Shown: in pieces, positions 16,888 to 25,224 of the stretch
Position numbering within the stretch: the first letter of the stretch is position 1
How the letters are laid out: each line of letters starts with the position of its first letter
Assembly (NCBI GenBank): GCA_963728655.1
Contig: CAVSLD010000006.1
Location: forward strand, 1,240,001 to 1,304,000
From: Iamia sp963728655
GTDB lineage: Bacteria; Actinomycetota; Acidimicrobiia; Acidimicrobiales; Iamiaceae
Length of the DNA stretch: 64,000 nt
Direction of reading: 5' to 3'
Made by a program: the position numbers and the translations under genes
Notes under the pieces: generated by a model
Seen by the model: only the letters and a program-made list of their open reading frames with translations
Database searches by the model: none
What the model was told of the DNA's origin: nothing

Positions 16888-17201
16888 CTCCCGGGCGATC
16901 GTCTCCGCCCCCTCGCCGGGTGGCACCGGGGGCCTGGAGCGGCACCCTACCCCTGCCTCTGCGACCAGCATGTGACCGGGGTGTTGCGATCCTCGGAGCC
17001 CGCCGACGGACGGGGCCCACCCAGCACGCGTGCCCCGCCGCCCGGGCGGAGCAGGGGATCGAGTCACTCCACGGCTCTCCCGCCACAGGTCTTTGCACGG
17101 ATGTTGCCGGGTTTATTGGCGCGTGGGCTACCCTGGCCCCAGAGCGCCGGGAGACACCGGCGGAGACGACGAGCCCACCGCTCAGGAGGCGTAGGACGAC
17201 G
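16888..17201. other. Divergent intergenic region, mpa and ferredoxin genes
   Basis: 314 bases with no convincing gene. It should hold the promoters of both neighbours. For the plus strand, TTGCCG at 17104 and TACCCT at 17129-17134 (19-base gap) in a locally AT-richer patch are a weak candidate, and CAGGAGG at 17183-17189 is a good ribosome site for the ferredoxin ATG. Confidence 0.5.
16944..16949 (-). promoter_or_regulatory. Probable -10 box of mpa (TAGGGT)
   Basis: TAGGGT lies 56 bases before the chosen mpa start. No start codon lies 6-8 bases downstream, so this would give a leader of about 50 bases that contains GAGGGGGCGGAG. Confidence 0.4.
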
Positions 17202-17441
17202 ATGAAGGTCTGGATCGACCAGGATCTCTGCACCGGTGACGGTCTCTGCGAGGAGATCGCGCCCGACGTGTTCACGCTGCTCGACGATGGCCTCGCCTAC
17301 GTCAAGGAGGGCGACAAGGTGTTCTCCGACCCGGGCGGCGCCGAGGGCTTGGCCGGCTTCCCCGACAACCAGCTCGAGGCCGTGATCGAGTCCGCCGAGG
17401 AGTGCCCCGGCGAGTGCATCTACATCGAGCCGCCGGAGTGA
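17202..17441 (+). CDS. Small ferredoxin, probably [3Fe-4S]
   Basis: A 79-residue electron carrier. The cluster ligands are read as Cys10 and Cys15 in LCTGDGLCEEIAPDVF and the later ECPGECIY. The usual second Cys of a 4Fe-4S motif is replaced by Asp (CxGDGxC), the pattern of P450-type 3Fe-4S ferredoxins. An extra Cys follows CPGE. The ATG has CAGGAGG 12 bases upstream. The redox partner is not in the window. A strong terminator hairpin follows. Confidence 0.88.
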   Translation: MKVWIDQDLCTGDGLCEEIAPDVFTLLDDGLAYVKEGDKVFSDPGGAEGLAGFPDNQLEAVIESAEECPGECIYIEPPE

Positions 17442-17483
17442 TCCCGGCCGGCGCCCCTGCGCCGGCCCCTCCCCCGTCCTGAC

Positions 17484-17511
17484 CCGAGGGCCCTGTCCGC
17501 AGGGCCCTCGG
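17484..17511. terminator. Bidirectional terminator between ferredoxin and marP
   Basis: Perfect 12-bp stem, CCGAGGGCCCTG with CAGGGCCCTCGG, around the tetraloop TCCG. It lies 43 bases after the ferredoxin stop, between two convergent genes. It lacks a T-run, as is common in actinobacteria. Confidence 0.75.
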
Positions 17512-17604
17512 TCGCGCCCGGGCTCGTTCCGGGCGACGTCGGTCCGTCCCACCCGGGGGACGTCGCCGACCCACCGACGGGCGCCAGGGACGGTCGGGCC
17601 GGGG

Positions 17605-18759
17605 TCAGGCGGTGCACGGCCCGGCCGAGGTGACCCCGCCGACGGTGGCCAGCACGGCCTCGAGCTCGTCGGTCGACACGCCGTAGGCGACCCCCGGCCG
17701 GTCCGGGGCGATGGCGAAGGCCACGCCCACCACCTGACCGGCCTGGTCGACCATGGGCGACCCGGAGTCGCCCGGTTCCAGGTCGGCTGCCAGGACCAGC
17801 ACGTCGCGGGTGGTGCCCGGGTCGCCGTAGATGTCGGTGCCCACGGCGTCGATGCGCTGGCGCACCTGGAACGGCGACAGCTCGAGCGGACGGCCCCGCG
17901 GGTGGCCGAACACCGCCCCCTCCTGGCCCACGTCGCTGGCCGTCACCGGGAGGGCGGGCAGGCCCAGGCCGGGGGCCTGGAGCACGGCCAGGTCGCGGTC
18001 GGGGTCGAAGGCGACGAGGGCGGCCTGGGCCGTGCCGCCGGTGGGCAGCTCGAGGGTGGTGCGGGGCTCGCCTGCCACCACGTGGGCGTTGGTGACCACC
18101 AGGTCCTCGGCCACCACGAACCCGGTGCCCTCCTGGATGCGGTCGCAGGCCTCGCCGGAGATCTTCACGATCGAGGCTGCGACCTGGGACGCGGCGGCCT
18201 CGGACAGACCGCTGACCATGGGCGCGGGCCCCACGTCGGGGCTGCGGTCGAGGTCGTCGAAGACCTGGGGGTAGCCGTCGCCCAGCAGCTGGCGGAGGGT
18301 CTTGGTGGCGTCGGGGGCGGCCGGCAGGCGCTCCGAGAGGGTGGACACGATGCGGCTGCGGCGCACCTCGCGGGCCTGCCAGCCCGACACGTCGGCCAGG
18401 GCCGGGACGACCAGCCACACCAGGACGAGCAGCCCGACCACGCCGGCCGCGGCACCCCCGGCGGCGTCGATCCGCTTGCCCACCGGGCTCGTGATGCTGA
18501 GCTGGGCCTTGCTGCCGACGAGGACCCCGAGGGCCTGGCCGGCCAGGGCGCCGCCCAGCAGCAGCCCGGCGGCGACGAGGAGGACGGTGGCGCGGCTGCC
18601 GTCCTCCCCCACCGCCTCGATGGCGCGGGGCATGAGGCGCGCCGCGAGGACGACCCCGAGCAGCATCCCGGCCCACGAGGCGGCGCGGGCCACGAAGCCG
18701 AGGCGGTAGCCGGCCACGCCGGCCAGGACGAGCGCCAGCAGGAGGAAGAGGTCGAGCAC
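17605..18759 (-). CDS. marP: MarP-like membrane serine protease (CvpA domain plus trypsin-like domain)
   Basis: Four hydrophobic segments (about residues 2-120, CvpA/colicin V-production type) anchor a periplasmic trypsin-like protease. The triad is readable as His226 (TNAHVV), Asp256 (DRDLAVL) and Ser332 (GDSGSP). Cys205 and Cys382 match the disulfide that controls MarP activity in Mycobacterium tuberculosis, where the protein is needed for acid and oxidative stress resistance. The length of 384 residues fits. The GTG lies 11 bases after the trmI stop. The physiological role here is inferred from the family. Confidence 0.9.
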   Translation of the reverse strand: MLDLFLLLALVLAGVAGYRLGFVARAASWAGMLLGVVLAARLMPRAIEAVGEDGSRATVLLVAAGLLLGGALAGQALGVLVGSKAQLSITSPVGKRIDAAGGAAAGVVGLLVLVWLVVPALADVSGWQAREVRRSRIVSTLSERLPAAPDATKTLRQLLGDGYPQVFDDLDRSPDVGPAPMVSGLSEAAASQVAASIVKISGEACDRIQEGTGFVVAEDLVVTNAHVVAGEPRTTLELPTGGTAQAALVAFDPDRDLAVLQAPGLGLPALPVTASDVGQEGAVFGHPRGRPLELSPFQVRQRIDAVGTDIYGDPGTTRDVLVLAADLEPGDSGSPMVDQAGQVVGVAFAIAPDRPGVAYGVSTDELEAVLATVGGVTSAGPCTA

Positions 18760-18770
18760 GCCGACCGGCC

Positions 18771-19658
18771 CTAGGCGCCCAGGAGCCGGGCGCTGGTGAG
18801 GAAGCCCGTGTGGCCGACCATCCGGTGGTTGGGCCGCACCGCCTGGCCCTCGATGTGCCAGCCCCGCTGGAGCACCTCGACGGTGTCGGCCATGGCGAAC
18901 GGGCTGCGCTCGAGGGTCTCGCGCAGGCGGGCGGCCTGGGTGATCTGGGGCGTGTAGGCCACCAGCAGCCCGCCCGGCTGGAGGGCCGATGCGGCCGGGC
19001 CGACGACCCGCCAGGGCTCGGGCAGGTCGAGCACCACCCGGTCGAGGTCGGGGGCGTCGATCCCCTCGTAGCAGTCCCGCACCTCGACCTGGTAGCGGTC
19101 CAGGACCTCGGTCCCGAGGAAGCTGCCCACGTTGCGCTGCGCCCGGGCTGCGAAGTCCTCCCGCAGCTCGTAGCCGACGATGTCGGCGCCGCCGCGCAGG
19201 AGGGCCATGGACAGCGCACCGCTGCCGACGCCGGACTCGAGGACCCGGACGCCGGGGTGGATGTCGGCCAGCATCAGCAGCGGGCCGATGTCCTTGGGGT
19301 AGATGACCTGGGCCCCCCGGGGCATCTTCAGCACGTAGTCGCTGAGGGTGGGGCGCAGGACCACGTAGCGCGAGCTGCGGGTGGAGCGGACCTCCCGGCC
19401 CGCGTCGCGCCCGATCAGGTCGTCGTGGGGGATGAAGCCGGCGTGGGAGTGGAACTCGGCGCCGGCCTCGAGGGTGACCAGGTAGCGGCGGGACTTGGCG
19501 TCGACCAGCAGCACCATCTCCCCCGCCTGCAGGGGGCGCACCGGCGGCCGCTCGTCGGCGGCGTCCCCGGACGGCGTGGGCGTCGCCGCCGGAGCCTCCG
19601 AGGTCGCGGTGGCGTCGGCCGCGGGCACGGCGGTCGGGTCGGGCACGGGGTCGCTCAT
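18771..19658 (-). CDS. trmI: tRNA (adenine-58-N1)-methyltransferase TrmI
   Basis: Makes m1A58 in the T-loop of tRNA. Residues 1-40 are Ala/Pro/Thr-rich and probably disordered. A beta-barrel domain then leads to YPKDIGPLLMLADIHPG, the SAM motif VLESGVGSGALSMALL, YELREDFAARAQRN and DLPEPW, all characteristic of TrmI. The length is 295 residues. The ATG overlaps the ttuA stop (ATGA), so the two are co-translated, which supports a joint role in T-loop modification. Confidence 0.93.
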   Translation of the reverse strand: MSDPVPDPTAVPAADATATSEAPAATPTPSGDAADERPPVRPLQAGEMVLLVDAKSRRYLVTLEAGAEFHSHAGFIPHDDLIGRDAGREVRSTRSSRYVVLRPTLSDYVLKMPRGAQVIYPKDIGPLLMLADIHPGVRVLESGVGSGALSMALLRGGADIVGYELREDFAARAQRNVGSFLGTEVLDRYQVEVRDCYEGIDAPDLDRVVLDLPEPWRVVGPAASALQPGGLLVAYTPQITQAARLRETLERSPFAMADTVEVLQRGWHIEGQAVRPNHRMVGHTGFLTSARLLGA

Positions 19659-20593
19659 CGGGGGCGCCGGGTGGGTCCCAGGGTCACGGGCTCGGCCGCC
19701 CGGGCCCGGTCGGCCACCCGGCAGTAGGCGCACACCTCGCCGGTGGTGGGGGCCCCGCAGCGGGCGCAGGGGCCCAGGTCGCGGGGGCCGGCGTCGCCGG
19801 GGGCGAAGCGGTCGACGGCCCGTTCGAGGAAGCCGAAGTAGAAGGCGTGCTTGGCGCCCGGTGAGCGTCGCTCGACGTCGTTCAGCTCCTCCTTGAGCCC
19901 CAGGTGCCGGTTGCCCTCGGCCATCGGGCACTCCTCGACCTGGTAGTCGATGCCGCGCAGCACGCAGTAGGCCGCGGTCTCCCGCTCGCCCAGCCGCACC
20001 AGGGGCTTCACCTTCCGGGGGAACCCGGGCCGGGCGGCCAGGACCGGTCGCTGGCGGCCGAGGGCGTCGTCCTGCCAGCGCAGCACGTTGCCCAGCAGCA
20101 CCGCGGCCTCGTCATCGAGGTTGTGGCCGGTGGCCAGGGCGTCGTAGCCGCCGTCGAGGGCGGCCCGGTCGAGCAGGTGGCGCTTGGACAGCCCGCAGGC
20201 CGAGCACGGCACCCGACGGGTGGCCTCGGCCGCGGTGGGCACATCGAAGCCCTCGTCGGCCCGCAGGTCCACCTCGTGGAGGGTGAGGCCCCGCGCCGTG
20301 GCGAAGCGGCGGGCGTGGTCGGCGGAGGCGTCGCTGTAGTCGCCGATGCCGAGCCCCAGGTAGACGCCGTCGGCCTGGTACCCGAGCTCGCCGAGGAGGT
20401 CCCACAGGGCGAGGGAGTCCTTGCCGCCGGACACCGCGACCAGCACCCGGTCACCGGGGTCGAGCATGGCGAAGGCCTTGATCGCCTTGGCCACCTGGTC
20501 ACGGCACAGGCGCAGGAAGTGCTCCGCGCAGAAGTTGGCGTTGTGGCGCCGCACGTCGATGACCGCGGGCCCGCGGCACACCCGGCACCTCAC
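19655..20593 (-). CDS. ttuA: tRNA 2-thiolation enzyme of the TtuA/Ncs6 family
   Basis: Thiolates U54 (TtuA) or U34 (Ncs6) using ATP. An N-terminal zinc motif (CRVC, HNANFCAEHF) precedes the PP-loop SGGKDS (55-60). Cys130 and Cys133 (PCSACG) and Cys222 (EECPM) fall at the same numbers as the three iron-sulfur ligands of Thermus TtuA as I recall them. A second zinc knuckle (CARCG, CAYC) closes the chain. At 312 residues it matches TtuA. It overlaps both the beta-grasp gene and trmI by four bases. The coupling to a MoaD/ThiS protein and to TrmI favours TtuA over TtcA. Confidence 0.88.
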   Translation of the reverse strand: MRCRVCRGPAVIDVRRHNANFCAEHFLRLCRDQVAKAIKAFAMLDPGDRVLVAVSGGKDSLALWDLLGELGYQADGVYLGLGIGDYSDASADHARRFATARGLTLHEVDLRADEGFDVPTAAEATRRVPCSACGLSKRHLLDRAALDGGYDALATGHNLDDEAAVLLGNVLRWQDDALGRQRPVLAARPGFPRKVKPLVRLGERETAAYCVLRGIDYQVEECPMAEGNRHLGLKEELNDVERRSPGAKHAFYFGFLERAVDRFAPGDAGPRDLGPCARCGAPTTGEVCAYCRVADRARAAEPVTLGPTRRPR

Positions 20594-20826
20594 GACGTGC
20601 GCTCCCCGGACGGGGTGTCCGCGCCGCCGGAGATCACCGGGCGGACCTCGACCTGGGCGTCGTCGGGCAGCTCGGCGTCGCCGGGGACGAGGGTGCCGTC
20701 GCAGATCACCAGCACGGCCTGGCGGTCGAGGCCGAGGCGGTCCACGACCACCGACGCCCGCACCGGACCGGGCACCTCGACGGTGCGGGAGGGGTTGCGG
20801 AGGCGGACGTGCACGGCGCCCATCAT
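20590..20826 (-). CDS. ttuB: MoaD/ThiS-family sulfur carrier (TtuB-like) with tail after GG
   Basis: A 78-residue beta-grasp protein that probably carries sulfur as a C-terminal thiocarboxylate to TtuA. The core ends VEVRPVISGG, the expected active Gly-Gly, but ten more residues follow (ADTPSGERTS). Such carriers usually end at GG, so processing would be needed, or this tail marks an inactive or differently used form. The stop overlaps the ttuA start (ATGA). Two adjacent ATG codons could start it. No E1-like activase or JAMM protease gene is seen in this window. Confidence 0.8.
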   Translation of the reverse strand: MMGAVHVRLRNPSRTVEVPGPVRASVVVDRLGLDRQAVLVICDGTLVPGDAELPDDAQVEVRPVISGGADTPSGERTS

Positions 20827-20917
20827 GGCCGCACCCGGGGAGCCCGTCCCACCCGGCTGGCGGCGGCCACTCCTCCCGGCGGCGAGGGTCGGGGCGCGTC
20901 GGCCCCGGCCTCTGGCC

Positions 20918-21355
20918 TCAGCGGGAGCGACGCCGGCGGCGACGCCGCCGCTCGTCCTTGGCCCGGGCCTGGGACTGCTGGGCGTCGAGCTGGCGCCGCT
21001 CGGCCTTGGACAGGCCCTTCCGGGCCTTCTTGGCCGCCTTCTCCGCCTTCTTGGCCCGCTTCTCCAGGCGCTTGCCCTCGGCCTGGGCCTGCTCCTGGGC
21101 CGCCTTGGCCTCGGCCCGGGTGGTGGTCTGGTTGGTGATGGTGATCGTCTCCCCCGGCTCGAGGGGTTCGCGCAGCAGGATCTCGTCCTCCTTGGACGCC
21201 ATGGAGCGGACGCGCTGGAGGCCCCACGCCCCCACGCCGGCGGCCAGCCAGGCCCCGCCCCGGCCGCGCAGGAGCCCCTCGGAGAAGCCGATGCGCTGGA
21301 CGCGCGCGACCTGCTTCCAGAGGCCCCGGGGGGCGGGCGTCACCTTCTTGGGCAC
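20918..21355 (-). CDS. Basic coiled-coil protein, unknown function
   Basis: A 145-residue protein. The first half includes GFSEGLLRGRGGAWLAAGVGAWGLQRV, a weakly hydrophobic helix, and a short beta segment (LEPGETITITNQT). The second half is almost wholly Ala, Lys, Arg and Glu, predicted as a charged helix, ending in a run of nine Arg, one Ser and one Arg. The 22-base spacing to the 77-residue membrane gene suggests one transcript. RNA or membrane-surface binding is possible from composition only. Confidence 0.65.
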   Translation of the reverse strand: MPKKVTPAPRGLWKQVARVQRIGFSEGLLRGRGGAWLAAGVGAWGLQRVRSMASKEDEILLREPLEPGETITITNQTTTRAEAKAAQEQAQAEGKRLEKRAKKAEKAAKKARKGLSKAERRQLDAQQSQARAKDERRRRRRRRSR

Positions 21356-21377
21356 GGGGTGCTCCTGCGGACCGGTG

Positions 21378-21611
21378 TCAGAACCGGCGGACCTCGACGA
21401 TGGTGGTCTTGGACCGACCCCGTCGACGTCCGAGCACGAACACCACGACCACGATGCCCACGGCCACCGCGGCGCCGACGGCGACGGCGATGCCCTTGGC
21501 CGACTCGGCCGTCTCGTCGACCTCGCCCTGCAGCTCGCGCAGCTTGGCCTCGATGTCGTCCCTGCTGATCTTCTTCTCGCCGCCGGGCGCGGTGGTGTCG
21601 ACGGGTGCCAT
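21378..21611 (-). CDS. Small single-pass membrane protein, unknown function
   Basis: A 77-residue protein. A hydrophilic N-terminus with a helix (DDIEAKLRELQGEVDETAE) is followed by one membrane helix (about residues 43-62, Val/Ala/Gly) and a basic tail GRRRGRSKTTIVEVRRF. It probably inserts with the tail in the cytosol. It lies between a holin-like gene and a coiled-coil gene, all small and in the same direction. Confidence 0.65.
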   Translation of the reverse strand: MAPVDTTAPGGEKKISRDDIEAKLRELQGEVDETAESAKGIAVAVGAAVAVGIVVVVFVLGRRRGRSKTTIVEVRRF

Positions 21612-21654
21612 CAGGCGTGCTCCCTGGGGGGACGGGTGGAGGTCGGAAGGGCGG

Positions 21655-21990
21655 TCACGACTCGGAGCCGCCCGAGGAGATGGCCCGCTTGGCCAGCAGG
21701 AGCACGACGGTGGCGACGACGAGGGTGACGATGTAGGGCACGAAGCTCCAGCGCCCGTCGAACACCGACGCCCCCTCGGACTGGACGGCCCGCAGCAGGG
21801 CGACGACCAGCTCGGTGATGCCGACGGCGACCAGCAGGGAGCCGATGAGGCCCCACTTCACGTAGGACAGCAGGCCCTTCAGGGGCTCGACCGTCTCCTG
21901 CTTGGCGTAGTCCCGGACGAGCGTCCAGACCTCGGTCGCGCTCTCCTTGGGACTGTGGTCCTCGCCCGTCTCGCCTCGACCCTTCGCCAC
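21655..21990 (-). CDS. Phage holin-like superfamily III membrane protein
   Basis: A 111-residue protein with two membrane helices (about 46-66 and 85-103) after a soluble N-terminus. The layout fits the actinobacterial putative holin superfamily III (Phage_holin_3_6), which despite its name is mostly chromosomal. The GTG start has GGAG ten bases upstream. No phage gene is nearby, so a lysis role is not supported. It is the first of three small membrane or basic protein genes upstream of ttuB. Confidence 0.6.
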   Translation of the reverse strand: MAKGRGETGEDHSPKESATEVWTLVRDYAKQETVEPLKGLLSYVKWGLIGSLLVAVGITELVVALLRAVQSEGASVFDGRWSFVPYIVTLVVATVVLLLAKRAISSGGSES

Positions 21991-22173
21991 TCGCAGTCTC
22001 CGTCAACGTCGTCCCGCCCGGCGCGCCCGGGAGGGCCGGGACTGGGCCCGGGTCGGTCCTTCCTACCTGTCTCGCCCCCGTGGTGCAAGGACCGCGGCGG
22101 CACCACGCCCCTTCCCCGCCGCCGGTCGGCCACACCCATCGTCGAGTGCCATGCCGGTCGCGGACCGGCGCGC

Positions 22174-22977
22174 TCAGCCCAGCTCCTTGCGCACCTCCAG
22201 CACCTCGACGGCCTCCACCAGCAGGGTGGCGGCCAGCTCCAGGCGGGCCACGGTGCCCGGGGCGACCAGCAGCCGCTGGCGGTCGTGCGGGCCGATCGGG
22301 GCCAGCGCCGCGACCTGGTGGCTGGCCACCTCGGGGTCGTCGCTGAGCTCCATCGCGGGGTCGGGTGCGGGCTCGCCCAGCTCCAGCTGGAGCACCAGGC
22401 CCCGGCGCAGCAGGGCCACCACCTCGTCGCGCCGGGCGGCGGGGTCGGCGTCCTGGGGGTCGGGCTCGTCGGGCCAGTCCTCGACGACGGCGCGGGGGTA
22501 GGGGGCGTCCTCGAGCCAGCGCAGGACCCTGATGCGGCGGGTGCCGACCGCCTGGAGGGCGAAGCGCCCGTCGGGCAGCTCGGCCCCCTCGACGATGCGG
22601 GCCACGGTGCCCACCGCGGAGCGGACGTCGCCCCCACCCACCTCGCGGCCCCGCTCGATGAGGACCACGCCGAACTCGGGCTCGGTGCTCAGGCAGTCGC
22701 GCACCAGGCGGCGGTAGCGGTGCTCGAAGACGTGGAGGGGCAGCACCATCGAGGGCACCAGGACCGAGCCGAGCGGGAACATGGGCAGGGCACCCTCGTC
22801 GTCGGCGAGCAGGTCGGCCTCGAGGGCCACCAGCTCGTCGGGCAGGGGGTCCTCCGGCGGGGGTTCGCCCGAGGCGGGGACGGCCGGGCCGTCGGGCGCG
22901 GCGTCGTCGGCCGGCGGGACACCGCGTGGGCCGTCGTCGGGGGGCGGGTCGTCGGGCCGGGGTGGGTCGTCAGCCAC
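22174..22977 (-). CDS. LON N-terminal (substrate-binding) domain protein
   Basis: A stand-alone LON/PUA-like domain without the ATPase or protease parts. After about 60 acidic, Pro-rich residues comes FPLGSVLVPSMVLPLHVFEHRYR, the start of the LON fold, then GVVLIERG, and a helical C-terminus. Such proteins are widespread and poorly understood. The GTG start overlaps the end of the acyl-CoA synthetase by eight bases, indicating coupling. The length is 267 residues. Confidence 0.85.
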   Translation of the reverse strand: MADDPPRPDDPPPDDGPRGVPPADDAAPDGPAVPASGEPPPEDPLPDELVALEADLLADDEGALPMFPLGSVLVPSMVLPLHVFEHRYRRLVRDCLSTEPEFGVVLIERGREVGGGDVRSAVGTVARIVEGAELPDGRFALQAVGTRRIRVLRWLEDAPYPRAVVEDWPDEPDPQDADPAARRDEVVALLRRGLVLQLELGEPAPDPAMELSDDPEVASHQVAALAPIGPHDRQRLLVAPGTVARLELAATLLVEAVEVLEVRKELG

Positions 22978-25156
22978 GGTGGCGGTCCAGGTACCGGGTC
23001 CGCCGCCACAGGTGCTCGAGGGCCCGCACGGCCCGGTCGGCCGAGGGGTAGCAGAGCCGCCCCGTGGCCCGGACGGTGGCCGGACCGGCGTTGTCGGGGT
23101 CGGCCACGGCCAGCTCGGTGGCGCAGAGCACGGGCTTGCCGGTGGCGTCGGACGTGTCCGCCGCGGCCTGGGCGAACCGGGCGTCCTGGCGCTCGTGGTA
23201 GTCGACGATGCGCCCGATGCCGTGGTCGGGGTGGAACGAGCCCTGGCGCATGAGCCGGGCCTGGTTGGCCTGGATCCCGAGGCCCAGGTAGATCAGGGCG
23301 TCGACCTCGGGGTGCTCGGCGATGAGGGCCATGACCTCGGGGATGGTGTCGCGGGTCTCGCCGCCGGCCAGGTCGATCGGGTTGGCCCGGCTCCACCGGG
23401 GCGGCAGCTTCTCGTCGATGGCGGCCCGCAGGTCGTCGGGAAGCGGGGCCAGCACCAGGTCCGAGCGGGTGATGGCGTCGGCGCAGACCACGCCCCACCC
23501 TCCGGCGGTCGTGAGCACGGCGGTCCGGGGCCCCTGCGGCAGCGGCTGGGTGGCGAAGGTGGCGGCCGCCTCGAAGGCGTCCTCCACGCTGGTGGCCCGG
23601 CTGGCCCCGGCCTGGCGGCAGGCACCGTCGAACACGCGGTCGTCGGTGGCCAGCGACCCGGTGTGGCTGGCCGCGGCCGACTGCCCGCCGGCCGTGGCCC
23701 CGCCCTTGAGCAGCACCAGGGGCTTGCGGGCCGCCACCGCCCGGATCCGCCGGGCGAAGGCGGCGCCGTCGGGCACGCCCTCGACGTAGGCCAGGCCCAC
23801 GGCGGTGGCCGGGTCGTCGGCGTAGTGCTCGAGGTAGTCCGGCACGCTGACCGCGGCGGCGTTGCCCGCGCTCACCGCCCGGCTGATGCCGACGCCGGTG
23901 GCCAGGGCCAGGTTCTCGAAGCTGGACACGAAGTTGCCGGACTGGCTGGCCACGCCGATCCGTCCCGGCGGGGGGTTGGGCGCCACGATCTGTGCGCACA
24001 GCGACACCGGGGTGGACACCACGCCCTGGCCGTTGGGGCCGGCGAGGAGCATGCCCAGCTCGTCGCACAGCGCCACCAGCTCGTCCTGTGCGGTGCGGCC
24101 CTCCTCCCCCGCCTCGCCGTAGCCGGCGGAGGTCACGAAGGCGGCCCGCACGCCCTTGGCCGCCGCGGCTCGCAGGAGGTCGGGGTTGGCCGCGGCCGGG
24201 GTGCACACGAAGACGAGGTCGGCCTCGCCGTCGGGCACCTGGTCGATGTCGGTGACCGACTGCACGCCCAGGACCTCGGCGCCGTCGCGGTTGGTGGCGA
24301 ACACCCGGCCCGCGTACCCGCTGGCCAGGATGTTGTGGAGGCTGACGAAGCCGAACTTGCCCGGGTGGGTCGAGGCCCCGGCCACGATGACGCCCCGGGG
24401 CTCGAACAGGGCCCGGAACTGCTCGGCCGTGGGCGCCGGCCGCCCGTCCGCCGCCGTGCCGGACCCCGCGCCGCGGTCCGCGTGGAGCATGGGGTCGTCG
24501 GACCGCTCCACCAGGGCGTCGACCGCGATGGGCCGACCGTCGACCACGATCAGGGGGTTGAGGTCGATCGACGCGATGCCGGGGTCGCCCTCGGCCGCGG
24601 CTGACAGCCCGAGCAGGACGTCGCACAGGGCCTCGCGGTCGACCGCGGGCTCGCCCCGGAAGGGCCCCATCAGGGCCTGGGTCTCCAGGCCGTCGACCAT
24701 GTCCTCGGCGTCGGCCCGGGTGAGGGGCACCAACCGGACCACGGCATCACCCACCGCCTCGGCCAGGATCCCGCCCACGCCGAGCAGCACCGTCGGCCCG
24801 AACTGCGGGTCGCGGGCCACCCCCGCGATGAGCTCGCGGTTGCCCTTGACCATGGGCGCCACCAGCAGGCTGACGTCGCCATCGTCCGGCGTGGCCGCGC
24901 CCAGGAGGTCGGCGCCGGCCCGGGCCACGTCGTCGGGATCGGCCAGCCCGAGGCGGACCAGGCCCCGCTCGGTCTTGTGGGCGATGGCGTCACCGCACAG
25001 CTTGACCACCACCGGGAAGCCCAGGTCCTCGGCAGCCTTGGCCGCCTCGTCGGCCGTCGCCACCTCCCGCTCGTCGAGCAGCGGGACCCCGTGCTCGCGC
25101 AGCAGCGCCTTGGATGCGGCTTCGGACAGGGTGCGCGACGAGGCCTGGGGTGACAC
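22970..25156 (-). CDS. ADP-forming acetate/acyl-CoA ligase, fused alpha and beta subunits
   Basis: Converts acyl-CoA, ADP and phosphate to acid, ATP and CoA or the reverse. The N-terminal ATP-grasp part (about 1-220: FPVVVKLCGDAIAHKTERGLV, LLGVGGILAE) is followed by a CoA-binding domain (VIVAGASTHPGKFG) and a succinyl-CoA-ligase-like part (GVASQSGNF, with the phospho-His region nearby; SHTGSLA). The beta-before-alpha order is one of the known fusions; the homologous protein acetyltransferase Pat-type fusions carry a GNAT domain that is absent here. GTG at 25156 gives 728 residues and follows TAAGGT by eight bases. Confidence 0.88.
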   Translation of the reverse strand: MSPQASSRTLSEAASKALLREHGVPLLDEREVATADEAAKAAEDLGFPVVVKLCGDAIAHKTERGLVRLGLADPDDVARAGADLLGAATPDDGDVSLLVAPMVKGNRELIAGVARDPQFGPTVLLGVGGILAEAVGDAVVRLVPLTRADAEDMVDGLETQALMGPFRGEPAVDREALCDVLLGLSAAAEGDPGIASIDLNPLIVVDGRPIAVDALVERSDDPMLHADRGAGSGTAADGRPAPTAEQFRALFEPRGVIVAGASTHPGKFGFVSLHNILASGYAGRVFATNRDGAEVLGVQSVTDIDQVPDGEADLVFVCTPAAANPDLLRAAAAKGVRAAFVTSAGYGEAGEEGRTAQDELVALCDELGMLLAGPNGQGVVSTPVSLCAQIVAPNPPPGRIGVASQSGNFVSSFENLALATGVGISRAVSAGNAAAVSVPDYLEHYADDPATAVGLAYVEGVPDGAAFARRIRAVAARKPLVLLKGGATAGGQSAAASHTGSLATDDRVFDGACRQAGASRATSVEDAFEAAATFATQPLPQGPRTAVLTTAGGWGVVCADAITRSDLVLAPLPDDLRAAIDEKLPPRWSRANPIDLAGGETRDTIPEVMALIAEHPEVDALIYLGLGIQANQARLMRQGSFHPDHGIGRIVDYHERQDARFAQAAADTSDATGKPVLCATELAVADPDNAGPATVRATGRLCYPSADRAVRALEHLWRRTRYLDRHRG

Positions 25157-25164
25157 GGCGCGGG

Positions 25165-25170
25165 ACCTTA
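25165..25170 (-). promoter_or_regulatory. Leaderless -10 box of acyl-CoA ligase gene (TAAGGT)
   Basis: TAAGGT ends eight bases before the GTG start. It lies downstream of the truncated phosphotransferase fragment. Confidence 0.45.
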
Positions 25171-25224
25171 CCCCTGCCCCCGGAACCCACCCCGGGCCGC
25201 CCACGGCCACCCCCGAGCTCAGCA

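Noticed and set aside
14854..17205. Plus-strand frame opposite mpa
   Set aside because: mpa on the minus strand has Walker motifs and the GQYL terminus; the opposite frame has no domain.
21655..21990. Prophage remnant suggested by the holin-like protein
   Set aside because: No other phage gene, integrase or attachment site is nearby, and this superfamily is mostly chromosomal in actinobacteria.
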